20,827 nucleotides of DNA. It comes from an uncultured Eubacteriales bacterium (GTDB lineage: Bacteria > Bacillota > Clostridia > Oscillospirales > Oscillospiraceae). The position numbers were made by a program, and so were the translations under genes. The stretch covers positions 1 through 20,827 of the forward strand of contig CAJKSU010000026.1 of NCBI GenBank assembly GCA_905202605.1, written 5' to 3'. How positions within the stretch are numbered: position 1 is the first letter of the stretch; each line of letters begins with the position of its first letter. The notes under the pieces were generated by a model that worked only from the letters and a program-made list of their open reading frames with translations, was not told the DNA's origin and ran no database searches. This document shows positions 14,084 to 20,827 of this stretch, piece by piece.

Positions 14084-14095
14084 TGCCCGGACTTT
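14072..14095 (+). terminator. GC-rich hairpin with short T run, possible weak terminator
   Basis: GTCCGGGC (14072-14079) and GCCCGGAC (14085-14092) form a perfect 8-base-pair stem around GTAAT, followed only by TTT. It sits between the pilin/peptidase genes and cpaB, 38 bases before the cpaB start. The weak T run makes full termination doubtful; partial termination or a 3' end block protecting upstream mRNA is equally possible. Confidence 0.4.
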
Positions 14096-14130
14096 CCGAC
14101 CCAACATGAAATCAAGGAGGAAATGCCAGT

Positions 14131-14976
14131 ATGAGTTTTTTGAAAAATCGCACCGTGGTCGGTGTAATCTGCATCCTGCTCTCCCTGCTGATCTGCTTCG
14201 GTCTGACCCCGCTGTTCAACCAGAGCGTCAGCCAGAAAGCTGAGATCGTGCGGGTAGTCCAGCCCATCCGGGCCGGCGATGAGATCACCGAGAGCATGGT
14301 TCAGATCGTGGAGGTGGGCGGCTATAATCTCCCAGAGGATGTCCTTCGGCAGAAAGAGAGCGTCGTGGGTAAATACGCTACTGCGGATCTGGCTGTGGGC
14401 GACTATATCATCCCTTCCAAACTCTCAGACGCCCCAGCAGCGGAAAACGCCTACCTGTACAGCCTGGACGGGAGCCAGCAGGCCATCTCCGTGTCCATCA
14501 AAAGTTTTGCGGAGGGGCTCTCCGGCAAGCTGCAGAGCGGCGACATTGTGTCGGTGATCGCCCCGGACTACAAGCAGCAGGGCCAGACCGTTGTCCCCGC
14601 TGAGCTGCAGTATGTGGAGATTATCAGTGTTACCGCCTCCTCCGGCTATGACGCCAACACCGGTGAGCCTGTGGACGAGGAGGATGACAAGGAACTGCCC
14701 GATACTGTCACCCTGCTGGTGTCCCCCGAGCAGGCCAAAGTGTTGGCCGAGCTGGAGGCCGAGGGGACCATCCATCTGGCGCTGGTCTACCGGGGCGACC
14801 GGGAGAATGCCGACAAGTTCCTGACCTCTCAAGACGAGATCATTCTGGAATTGTATCCCCCGGAGCCGGACCCCGAGGAGAAACCACAGGAGAATCCCGC
14901 AGAGTCCGAACCCGCCGCTGACTCCAGCGAAACCGCAGAAACGGAGGCGCCCGCGAAAACCGAGGAGGTGGCCTGA
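14131..14976 (+). CDS. cpaB: Flp pilus assembly protein CpaB (RcpC), SAF domain
   Basis: A 281-residue protein with ribosome binding site AAGGAGGA before ATG 14131. It has an N-terminal membrane anchor (about residues 7-27, TVVGVICILLSLLICFGL) and a SAF-type domain at about 38-105 (VVQPIRAGDEITESMVQI, VGKYATADLAVGDYI). A beta-rich CpaB region follows, with SVSIKSFAEGLSGKLQSGD, VSVIAPD, and DTVTLLVSPEQAKVLAELE. The C-terminal 35-40 residues are acidic, Pro/Glu/Ala-rich and probably disordered outside the membrane. CpaB helps assemble the Tad pilus machine; in this Gram-positive setting there is no secretin partner. The stop overlaps the next start (TGATG). Confidence 0.88.
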   Translation: MSFLKNRTVVGVICILLSLLICFGLTPLFNQSVSQKAEIVRVVQPIRAGDEITESMVQIVEVGGYNLPEDVLRQKESVVGKYATADLAVGDYIIPSKLSDAPAAENAYLYSLDGSQQAISVSIKSFAEGLSGKLQSGDIVSVIAPDYKQQGQTVVPAELQYVEIISVTASSGYDANTGEPVDEEDDKELPDTVTLLVSPEQAKVLAELEAEGTIHLALVYRGDRENADKFLTSQDEIILELYPPEPDPEEKPQENPAESEPAADSSETAETEAPAKTEEVA

Positions 14977-15791
14977 TGCTGAACTTCAAGAAAGCGGGTA
15001 TTTTTTCCCGAGGAAGTGGCCAGGAGGACGCCTGTGAGCAGGAGGATCAGAGCGGCGGGGTGCTGGCGGTGTGGGGCAGCCCCGGCAGCGGCAAGACCAC
15101 CGTGGCCGTGCGGCTGGCCAAGTATCTGGCCGACAAGCGCCGGAATGTGATCCTCCTTCTCTGCGACATGACAGCCCCAATGCTTCCCTGTATCTGCCCG
15201 GCGGCAGATCTGGAGTGCGAGCGTTCCCTCGGGAGCGTGTTGGCCGCCGCCCATGTGTCGGAGAATCTGGTCAAGAACAACCTGGTCACCCACAAACGCC
15301 TGGGTTACCTCACCATGCTGGGGATGCTCAAGGGAGAGAATGAGTACACCTACCCGCCTTACAACGAGGTGCAGGCGCGGGAGCTCATCGACTGCCTGCG
15401 GGAGATCGCTCCTTATGTGGTCATTGACTGCGGCAGTTACATCGCCAACGACATCCTCTCCGCTGTGGCGCTCATGGAGGCGGATTCCGTCCTGCGGCTG
15501 GCCAACGCCGACCTCAAGAGCATCAGCTACCTGTCCAGCCAACTTCCCCTCCTGCGGGATGCCAAATGGGATACGGACAAGCAGTACAAGACCGCCAGCA
15601 ATGTAAAGTCCCAGCAGGCCGGGGATCACATGAGTCAGGCGCTGGGGACAGTGGCCTTCACGCTGCCCCATTCGGCGGAGCTGGAGGGACAGTATCTGGC
15701 CGGCAACCTGCTGGCGGACCTATCCATGAAGGACAGCCGGGTATTCCGCAAGGAGATCGAGAAGATTGCCAGGGAGGTGTTTGGGTGTTAG
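14976..15791 (+). CDS. TadZ/CpaE-like P-loop ATPase
   Basis: A 271-residue ParA/MinD-type ATPase likely positioning or organising the pilus machine at the membrane. Walker A is GSPGSGKTT (residues 34-42), preceded by strand VLAVW. The Walker B-like strand is YVVIDCG, and NVILLLCDMTAPM is the usual second strand. The variant P-loop lacks the signature lysine of classic ParA (KGGxGKT). The N-terminal receiver-like domain of full-length CpaE/TadZ is missing, so this is the short form usual in Clostridia. The order CpaB-ATPase-TadA supports the call. It overlaps the TadA gene by 7 bases. Confidence 0.8.
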   Translation: MLNFKKAGIFSRGSGQEDACEQEDQSGGVLAVWGSPGSGKTTVAVRLAKYLADKRRNVILLLCDMTAPMLPCICPAADLECERSLGSVLAAAHVSENLVKNNLVTHKRLGYLTMLGMLKGENEYTYPPYNEVQARELIDCLREIAPYVVIDCGSYIANDILSAVALMEADSVLRLANADLKSISYLSSQLPLLRDAKWDTDKQYKTASNVKSQQAGDHMSQALGTVAFTLPHSAELEGQYLAGNLLADLSMKDSRVFRKEIEKIAREVFGC

Positions 15792-17578
15792 GCGAGAAGC
15801 GAAGTCAGTCCCTGTTCGCTCCCAAAGCGTCCGCTGAGAAAGCCGCCGCAACACATATCACGACAGGTCCGGACGGGCGGAAAAAAGAACTCCCCCTCTA
15901 TTTCGGCCCGGACTGCCCGGTAAGCGGCAATATGGGTCAGAATCAGCATGAAGCCGGCGTTGGAGAACCCCAGCCCGCAGATGAGCCGCTGCGTCACGCC
16001 CCAGCTGATGATGGGACAGGGGTTGAAGCTGATCCCACAGATAGCGTGAACATGGCGGAGGATCTCCCCAGGCGGTCCCTGAATACAGAGTCTGCAGGCG
16101 GCTATCGGGCGCATTCTCTCTTCTTCACCCCGGAGAATGAAGGGCAGGATTTCAACACCGTCCTGCAGGATGTGCAGGAATATATCTCCGGCAAGTATTC
16201 CGCCCTCATCACCGAGGGCGGCGATGAAGACGCCAAGGCCCAGATCAAACGGTACATCACCAAATATGTGCAGGACCGGCGCATCGCGGTCAAAGGCTAT
16301 TCCGGCGACCAGCTGGTGGACGCCCTCTACACGGAGATGGCCGAGTTCGGCCTGCTCACCAAGTACATCTTCGGAACCGGCATTGAGGAGATTAATGTGA
16401 ACTCTTGGCGGGATATCGAGGTGTTGTACGCCAATGGCGAAACGGTCAAGCTGGAGGAACATTTCGACAGCCCTGAACACGCCGTCAATGTGATCCGCCG
16501 TATGCTCCATGTCAGCGGTATGGTGCTGGACAATGCCAGTCCCGCCGTCCTGGGCCATCTCAGCAAGAACATCCGCATCGCGGTCCTCAAGACCCCTTTG
16601 GTGGACGAGGATGTGGGCGTCACGGCATCCATCCGTATCGTCAACCCGCAGAATATGCAGAAAGAGGACTTCGTAAAAGGTGGAACAGCCACAGGCCCCA
16701 TGCTGGACTTTCTGGCCGCCTGCCTGCGTTACGGCGTTTCCGTCTGCGTTGCCGGGGCCACCGGTTCCGGCAAGACTACGGTGGCAGGCTGGCTCCTGAC
16801 CACCATCCCGGACAACAAGCGTATTTTCACCATCGAGAACGGCTCCCGTGAGCTGGACCTGGTGCGGGAGAAAGATGGCCGGGTGTGCAACAGCGTCATC
16901 CACACCATCACCCGTGAGAGCGAGAACGCCAAGCAGAATATCGATCAGGATATGCTGCTGGACATGGCCCTGCGGTACCACCCCGACATCATCTGTGTGG
17001 GCGAGATGCGGTCTGCGGAGGCGTATGCCGCACAGGAGGCCGCCCGTACTGGCCACGGCGTGTTGACCACCATTCATTCCAACTCATCCCAGGCTACATG
17101 GCGGCGTATGGTCACCCTCTGCAAGCGTAAGCACGAGATGGCCGACGATACCCTCATGGATCTGGTCACCGAGGCATTCCCCATCGTGGTGTTCGCCAAG
17201 CAGCTGGAGGATAAGAGCCGTAAAATCATGGAGATCATGGAGTGTGAGATCCTGCCCACTGGGGAGCGCCGGTACAACACCCTTTATCACTTCAAAATCG
17301 AAGAAAACCGGTTGGAGGACGGCAAATACCGTATTAAGGGCCGCCACGAGGCGGTCAACCCCATCTCGGAAAGCCTGCAGAAGCGGTTCATCGACAATGG
17401 TATGCCGCAGGAGGTGCTGACTCAGCTCGTGGGCAAAAAGTCCGCTCCCTCTAAGGGTAAGTCAGGCTCCAGTCCGGCAAAGGCAGGACAGGCAACGCCC
17501 GCTCCGAAGACCAGGAGCGCACAGTCCAAGCCGCCTGCCAAACCTGAAACCGGCAAGGAAGGAGGCGAATCTGTATGA
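15785..17578 (+). CDS. tadA: TadA/CpaF secretion ATPase
   Basis: A 597-residue hexameric ATPase that powers pilus extension. GTG 15785 is chosen because AGGGAGG lies 7 bases upstream and the overlap with the previous gene is short; the frame is open further back without a ribosome binding site. The first 115 or so residues are low-complexity and probably disordered. The N-terminal domain follows (about 125-290, LVDALYTEMAEFGLLTKYI, GIEEINVNSWRDIEVLY), then Walker A GATGSGKTT (about 324-332), and DIICVGEMR (about 401-409) with TGHGVLTTIHSNS. These are typical CpaF blocks. A basic Lys/Pro/Ala/Ser tail of about 45 residues is unusual. The stop overlaps tadB by 4 bases. Confidence 0.92.
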   Translation: MLGEKRSQSLFAPKASAEKAAATHITTGPDGRKKELPLYFGPDCPVSGNMGQNQHEAGVGEPQPADEPLRHAPADDGTGVEADPTDSVNMAEDLPRRSLNTESAGGYRAHSLFFTPENEGQDFNTVLQDVQEYISGKYSALITEGGDEDAKAQIKRYITKYVQDRRIAVKGYSGDQLVDALYTEMAEFGLLTKYIFGTGIEEINVNSWRDIEVLYANGETVKLEEHFDSPEHAVNVIRRMLHVSGMVLDNASPAVLGHLSKNIRIAVLKTPLVDEDVGVTASIRIVNPQNMQKEDFVKGGTATGPMLDFLAACLRYGVSVCVAGATGSGKTTVAGWLLTTIPDNKRIFTIENGSRELDLVREKDGRVCNSVIHTITRESENAKQNIDQDMLLDMALRYHPDIICVGEMRSAEAYAAQEAARTGHGVLTTIHSNSSQATWRRMVTLCKRKHEMADDTLMDLVTEAFPIVVFAKQLEDKSRKIMEIMECEILPTGERRYNTLYHFKIEENRLEDGKYRIKGRHEAVNPISESLQKRFIDNGMPQEVLTQLVGKKSAPSKGKSGSSPAKAGQATPAPKTRSAQSKPPAKPETGKEGGESV

Positions 17579-18504
17579 ATCTGATCCAGTTGATTGCCTG
17601 TATAGGGCTGATCACAGGTTGTTTTGTCCTTTTACACATCTCCCCTATGGACTTCACTGAAGGGGTGTTCCGCAGAATCACCAGTAAGCCCAAAAGCATC
17701 CGGTCGGAGGTTAATGAGAGTACACGGCGCAAAAAGAAATCCTTTCTGCGCCGGGAAATCGAGGAGACACAGACCATTCTGCGGATGACTGGCCGGGCCG
17801 CCAAGTTTCCCATGGTGTGCGCCCTGTCCCTGCTTCTTTTTCTGGTAGGGGCCGCCTTCGCCCTGACGCTGGGCAACCTCTTCCTGGTGCCGGTGCTGGC
17901 GGTGGGCATGATGTTCGTGCCGTTCTGGTTTATCCGTCTGACCGCAAATCACTACAAAAAGAACATTGCCGCTGAACTGGAAACCGCCCTCTCTATCATC
18001 ACCACAGCTTATCTCCGCAATGAGGACATCCAGACGGCAGTGGAGGAAAACATTGACTATCTCAACCCGCCCGTCCGGAGTGTGTTTGTGGAGTTTCTCA
18101 CCCGGATCAAGCTGGTGGACCCCGATGTGGACGCCGCCCTCCAGGACATGGGGACGAAGATCGACAACGCCGTGTTTCGGGAGTGGGTGGCCGCTCTGCT
18201 GACCTGCCGACACGACCGGGGGCTCAAGACCATCCTGACTCCCATCGTGGCTAAACTCTCCGATATGCGGATCGTCAACGGTGAGCTGGAGAATCTGGTG
18301 TTTGAGCCCCGCAAGGAGTTTATCACCATGCAGGTGCTGGTCATCGGCAATATCCCGCTGTTGTACTGGCTCAATCAGGACTGGTACGATGTTCTGATGC
18401 ACACCCCGCTGGGGCAGGCGCTGTTGGCAGCCATTGCCGCTGTGATGTTCATCAGCACCGCAGCGGTCATCAAGCTGACCCAGCCCATTGAGTATCGGAG
18501 GTGA
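17575..18504 (+). CDS. tadB: TadB-like pilus platform membrane protein
   Basis: A 309-residue protein starting at ATG 17575, overlapping the tadA stop as ATGA. It has an N-terminal hydrophobic segment (about 4-22), a central pair (about 80-125), a cytoplasmic T2SSF domain (about 128-260, with ETALSIITTAYLRNEDIQTA and LTRIKLVDPDVDAALQDMG), and C-terminal segments (about 245-305). TadB and TadC form the inner-membrane platform on which TadA acts. The position directly after tadA identifies it as TadB rather than TadC. Confidence 0.85.
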   Translation: MNLIQLIACIGLITGCFVLLHISPMDFTEGVFRRITSKPKSIRSEVNESTRRKKKSFLRREIEETQTILRMTGRAAKFPMVCALSLLLFLVGAAFALTLGNLFLVPVLAVGMMFVPFWFIRLTANHYKKNIAAELETALSIITTAYLRNEDIQTAVEENIDYLNPPVRSVFVEFLTRIKLVDPDVDAALQDMGTKIDNAVFREWVAALLTCRHDRGLKTILTPIVAKLSDMRIVNGELENLVFEPRKEFITMQVLVIGNIPLLYWLNQDWYDVLMHTPLGQALLAAIAAVMFISTAAVIKLTQPIEYRR

Positions 18505-18821
18505 TCCTCATCAGTAACCAGGAAAAGGGCTATTTTATTACCGCAACGATCAACCATGGTTCCTATATTCCGGAGGCCCTCCATGTAGAACGCATCGATG
18601 ACATGGCGCTCTATGATGGAGATTTTGAAGCAGCAAAGGCAGCGGAGCAGGATGGGGTCCGGCTCATCTATGGGATGGACGGCATCCCGGACGGTATCTA
18701 TATTGACACCCCGGAAAACCGGGAGCTCATCCGAAAGGGTTTGGGACTGTATCCTGACTATCGAAACTGGCGGGATGACTTTGATCCGTCATTTGTTGCG
18801 GAGTTAGATGTGATGCAATAA
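18501..18821 (+). CDS. Small unrecognised accessory protein between tadB and tadC
   Basis: About 106 residues, not recognised and with no pilus-like feature. It is soluble by eye: GYFITATINHGSYIPEAL, FEAAKAAEQDGVRLIYGM, GIYIDTPENRELIRKGLG, then aromatic- and Asp-rich DYRNWRDDFDPSF. GTG 18501 overlaps the tadB stop (GTGA), but it lies inside GGAGGTGATCC (18497-18507), a near-perfect ribosome binding site that would serve a start around 18510. The in-frame codon there is ATC (18510), which makes the true start uncertain. Base composition is lower in GC than tadB and tadC. It looks like a cargo or accessory gene inserted into the pilus operon, with its own terminator after it. Confidence 0.5.
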   Translation: MILISNQEKGYFITATINHGSYIPEALHVERIDDMALYDGDFEAAKAAEQDGVRLIYGMDGIPDGIYIDTPENRELIRKGLGLYPDYRNWRDDFDPSFVAELDVMQ

Positions 18822-18863
18822 TGCTATAGAAAGAGTGCCTTGTAATACAGCATAAGAAGAAAA

Positions 18864-18904
18864 ACAGGGCCGGTACACATCTGTCGTGTACTGGCTCTGT
18901 TTTT
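18864..18904 (+). terminator. Intrinsic terminator inside the pilus operon, before tadC
   Basis: ACAGGGCCGGTACAC (18864-18878) pairs with GTGTACTGGCTCTGT (18886-18900), 15 pairs including two G-T, around a 7-base loop, followed by TTTT to give a run of five T with the last stem base. It is 24 bases before the chosen tadC start, so a separate tadC promoter has almost no room. The remainder of the gap 18822-18927 holds no gene I can support. Confidence 0.8.
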
Positions 18905-18927
18905 ATGTGGAGGTGAACAAAACAACC

Positions 18928-19800
18928 ATGACTTTCCTTCTGTTTTTATTTGGCATATTCCTTGCGCTGGGTATGTTTCTTTTGACGGCTGATCTGCTCA
19001 GGCTCCCCCGTCTGGCCACCCAGCGTGCCATGCTCTCGGTGGGCCGCCAGGAGAAGAAGCAGGCCCGCAGTGTGGAGGCCCTGCTCATGGGCTGGGCGAT
19101 CAAGCTGGCCCCACACATCCATATGGATGAGTATAAGCGGGGCCGTCTGAAAAATACGCTGGCCGCTGCTGGGCTGAACATGACACCGGAGGAGTACACC
19201 GCCTTTGCCATGATCAAGACCGGTGCAGTGCTGCTGACGGTGATTCCGTGCCTGTTGATTTTCCCAATGTTGGCGTTGATAGTTGTTCTTCTGGCGGTGG
19301 CGGTTTATTTCAAAGAGATTCGCAGGGCGGAGGAAAAACTCTCTGCCAAGAGGGACGAGATTGAGGCGGAACTGCCCCGGTTCGTGGCCACCATCACCCA
19401 AGAACTGGCCGCCAGCCGGGATGTGCTGAGCATGATTGAGCATTATAAGCAGAATTCCGGTCCTGTTTTCTCCGCTGAACTGGATGTCCTCACCGCGGAT
19501 ATGCGTTCCGGCTCCTATGAGGCGGCGCTGACCCGCTTTGAGGCCCGGTTCAACTCTCCGCTGCTTTCGGACATTGTCCGCGGACTCATCGGCGTGCTGC
19601 GAGGCGACAACGGGGTCCACTACTTTCAGATGCTCAGCCACGATATGAAGCAGCTGGAACTCCAGCGCCTCAAGGCAAAGGCCATGAAAATCCCGCCTAA
19701 GATCCGTGTATTCTCCTTTGTCCTGCTCATGTGCTTCCTGGTGACTTATCTGTCCATCATCATCTACGAGATTATCCATTCCCTGGGCGGGATGTTTTAA
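18928..19800 (+). CDS. tadC: TadC-like pilus platform membrane protein
   Basis: About 290 residues. ATG 18928 is chosen since the protein then opens with the hydrophobic anchor MTFLLFLFGIFLALGMFLL; GTG 18913 is an alternative given that GGAGG (18909-18913) is rather far from ATG 18928. A second hydrophobic pair (about 90-125, VLLTVIPCLLIFPMLALIVV), a T2SSF cytoplasmic domain (EIEAELPRFVATITQELA, RDVLSMIEHYKQ, FEARFNSPLLSDIVRGLIG) and a C-terminal membrane helix (VFSFVLLMCFLVTYLSIII) match TadC. It pairs with TadB to form the platform. It is separated from tadB by the small gene and terminator, an unusual break in a normally tight pair. Confidence 0.85.
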   Translation: MTFLLFLFGIFLALGMFLLTADLLRLPRLATQRAMLSVGRQEKKQARSVEALLMGWAIKLAPHIHMDEYKRGRLKNTLAAAGLNMTPEEYTAFAMIKTGAVLLTVIPCLLIFPMLALIVVLLAVAVYFKEIRRAEEKLSAKRDEIEAELPRFVATITQELAASRDVLSMIEHYKQNSGPVFSAELDVLTADMRSGSYEAALTRFEARFNSPLLSDIVRGLIGVLRGDNGVHYFQMLSHDMKQLELQRLKAKAMKIPPKIRVFSFVLLMCFLVTYLSIIIYEIIHSLGGMF

Positions 19801-19815
19801 GAGAGGAGGTGCCCA

Positions 19816-20169
19816 ATGGACTATACAGGCAGCATCTATCGATTGATTGATCGTGCGGAAGATGAAATGAAGGAATATGCTCAAAGGGTGAAGCAGCTAT
19901 CTGCCGATGAAATTTATCGCCATTCAGCTGAAACTGCGGCAAAGGAAAGCCTGCTTTCTGCTCTTATCCATGACAGTTATGAACTCGACGATGATGACTT
20001 GGATTTAATCCTTAAGCCAAAAAATCCTGTGGAAGCACTATACCAATTCCTGACAAGTGATAAAACTGATCTTTCATCGGAAAGCTCTATCTCCAGTATT
20101 TTGAGCGAATATAATGCTCAGTGTCAGGAAAGGGATCTGACTTTAGGCGAGGAGGTAACCATGTGCTGA
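19816..20169 (+). CDS. DUF3848-like protein inside the pilus operon
   Basis: A 117-residue protein with ribosome binding site GAGAGGAGG before ATG 19816. Residues about 10-80 (EMKEYAQRVKQLSADEIYRH, AAKESLLSALIHDSYELDDD, LILKPKNPVEALYQFL) match the DUF3848 pattern, a small helical domain found in Clostridia mobile elements, often near ArdA and DUF3849 genes; function unknown. It is not a pilus protein. Its base composition is visibly lower in GC than tadC and the DUF4320 gene on either side, suggesting separate acquisition. It overlaps the next start by 7 bases, so it has been fitted into the operon. Confidence 0.7.
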   Translation: MDYTGSIYRLIDRAEDEMKEYAQRVKQLSADEIYRHSAETAAKESLLSALIHDSYELDDDDLDLILKPKNPVEALYQFLTSDKTDLSSESSISSILSEYNAQCQERDLTLGEEVTMC

Positions 20170-20561
20170 AACGGATTTTGAGATCCCGACGCGGAGAGGG
20201 ATACATCGATGTGTGCGTCCTGGTGCTCTGCGCCATGCTGGTGATCGCGCTGGCAGTGCAGGTCCTCCCAGCCTTTATTGCCAAACAGCAGCTCGATACC
20301 TTTGCCACTGAACTGGTGCGTGAGGCGGAAATCGCCGGCAGGATCGGGCCGGAAACTGACCGCCGGGAACAGGCCCTGCGGGAGCAGACCGGCCTGGACC
20401 CGGAGATTGAATGGAGCGATACCGGCCGCATCCAGCTCAACGAGGAGGTCACGGTCACGCTCACTCATGAGATCGACCTCGGTCTCTTTGCCGGCTTTGG
20501 CAGTTTCCCCATCACCCTGCGGGCAGATGCCACAGGAAAGTCGGAGGTGTACTGGAAATGA
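20163..20561 (+). CDS. DUF4320 pseudopilin-like protein
   Basis: About 132 residues from GTG 20163, with GAGGAGG (20149-20155) seven bases upstream; longer frames upstream lack this site. It has a basic leader (MLKRILRSRR), RGEGYID, then a membrane helix (about 17-38, VCVLVLCAMLVIALAVQVLP) and an extracytoplasmic domain (AKQQLDTFATELVREAEIAG, GLDPEIEWSDTGRIQL, FAGFGSFPITLRADATGKSE). This matches DUF4320, a TadE/TadF-like minor pilin or pseudopilin family of Clostridia Tad clusters. The leader motif is identical to that of the pilin-like protein at 13260, implying processing by the same peptidase. It overlaps the next gene as ATGA. Confidence 0.8.
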   Translation: MLKRILRSRRGEGYIDVCVLVLCAMLVIALAVQVLPAFIAKQQLDTFATELVREAEIAGRIGPETDRREQALREQTGLDPEIEWSDTGRIQLNEEVTVTLTHEIDLGLFAGFGSFPITLRADATGKSEVYWK

Positions 20562-20827
20562 ACAGACTCAGGCAGATTTTGAAAGACCGGCGCGGCGTGG
20601 CCTTCCCCCTGATTATTGCCATTGTGCTGGTGCTGGTAATGCTGATGTGCTGCATCAGCGAATATTTCCGTCTGCTCATCGTGGCCCAGGGGGTTCGGGA
20701 TGCGGTGCAGGAGGCTGTGATCTCCACCGTCAACGACAACTATGACGATGTGTACCATGGCGTCCGGGAGGGCTACTCCGGCGCCTACCAGCCGTTGGCG
20801 GGAGATTTTGAGGAATCACTGGACTAT
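20558..20827 (+). CDS. TadE-like pseudopilin, cut by the window end
   Basis: The first 90 residues are visible. After the basic leader MNRLRQILKDRRG there is a membrane helix (about 17-35, LIIAIVLVLVMLMCCISEYF), then an extracytoplasmic part (AQGVRDAVQEAVISTVNDNY) like that of TadE/TadG-type proteins. ATG 20558 overlaps the previous stop (ATGA). A possible cleavage site follows Gly13, but the +5 position is Leu rather than acidic, and RGVAFPL differs from RGEGYID in the other two candidates, so processing is less certain. Confidence 0.65.
   Translation, partial: MNRLRQILKDRRGVAFPLIIAIVLVLVMLMCCISEYFRLLIVAQGVRDAVQEAVISTVNDNYDDVYHGVREGYSGAYQPLAGDFEESLDY

Noticed and set aside
15788..17077. Minus-strand frame of 429 residues opposite tadA
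   Set aside because: TadA is unmistakable on the + strand, and the antisense frame has no supporting start site or family features.

Overview
This window reads as the inside of a large conjugative or otherwise mobile element of a Gram-positive gut Clostridium, most likely of the Oscillospiraceae/Ruminococcaceae type. That assignment is inferred from protein families (ArdA-like, DUF4314, DUF3848, DUF3849, YodL-like, SpoVG, DUF4320, gut-Clostridia Tad pilus genes), strong GGAGG ribosome binding sites, moderately high GC and standard stop codons. All genes are on the + strand and most are 0-20 bases apart or overlapping. No relaxase, integrase, T4SS ATPase, rRNA, tRNA, IS or CRISPR array is visible, so the element type and its ends cannot be read here.

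Region 1 (1-8849) is an accessory block. After the tail of an unrecognised gene come four ArdA-like proteins (341, 1549, 6448, 7678), each built from two related halves of roughly 170-200 residues. They surround an LPD28-like gene split by an amber codon, a DUF4314 protein and two unrecognised genes. A strong intrinsic terminator at 8810-8849 closes the block.

Region 2 (8890-13207) holds a small winged-helix protein, an orphan D12-class (Dam-like) DNA adenine methyltransferase, a small unknown protein, two tandem AbrB-like double-domain proteins with cysteine clusters, a DUF3849 gene with a frameshift, a YodL-domain protein and a SpoVG-family regulator.

Region 3 (13260-20827) is a Tad/Flp pilus cluster: a pilin-like protein, an A24 prepilin peptidase, a 42-residue membrane protein, CpaB, TadZ/CpaE-like ATPase, TadA ATPase, TadB, TadC, a DUF4320 pseudopilin and a TadE-like protein cut by the window end. 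Two lower-GC accessory genes (18501 and 19816, the latter DUF3848-like) are lodged between pilus genes.

Working model (inference): ArdA DNA mimics and self-methylation by the orphan methyltransferase would protect the element from host restriction after transfer. AbrB-like and SpoVG-like proteins would regulate it, and the Tad pilus would provide contact or attachment. Intrinsic terminators or hairpins placed just before the ribosome binding sites of downstream genes, with little room for new promoters, suggest attenuation or antitermination. Three accessory genes show damage (amber codon, frameshift, lost start), while the pilus genes look intact.
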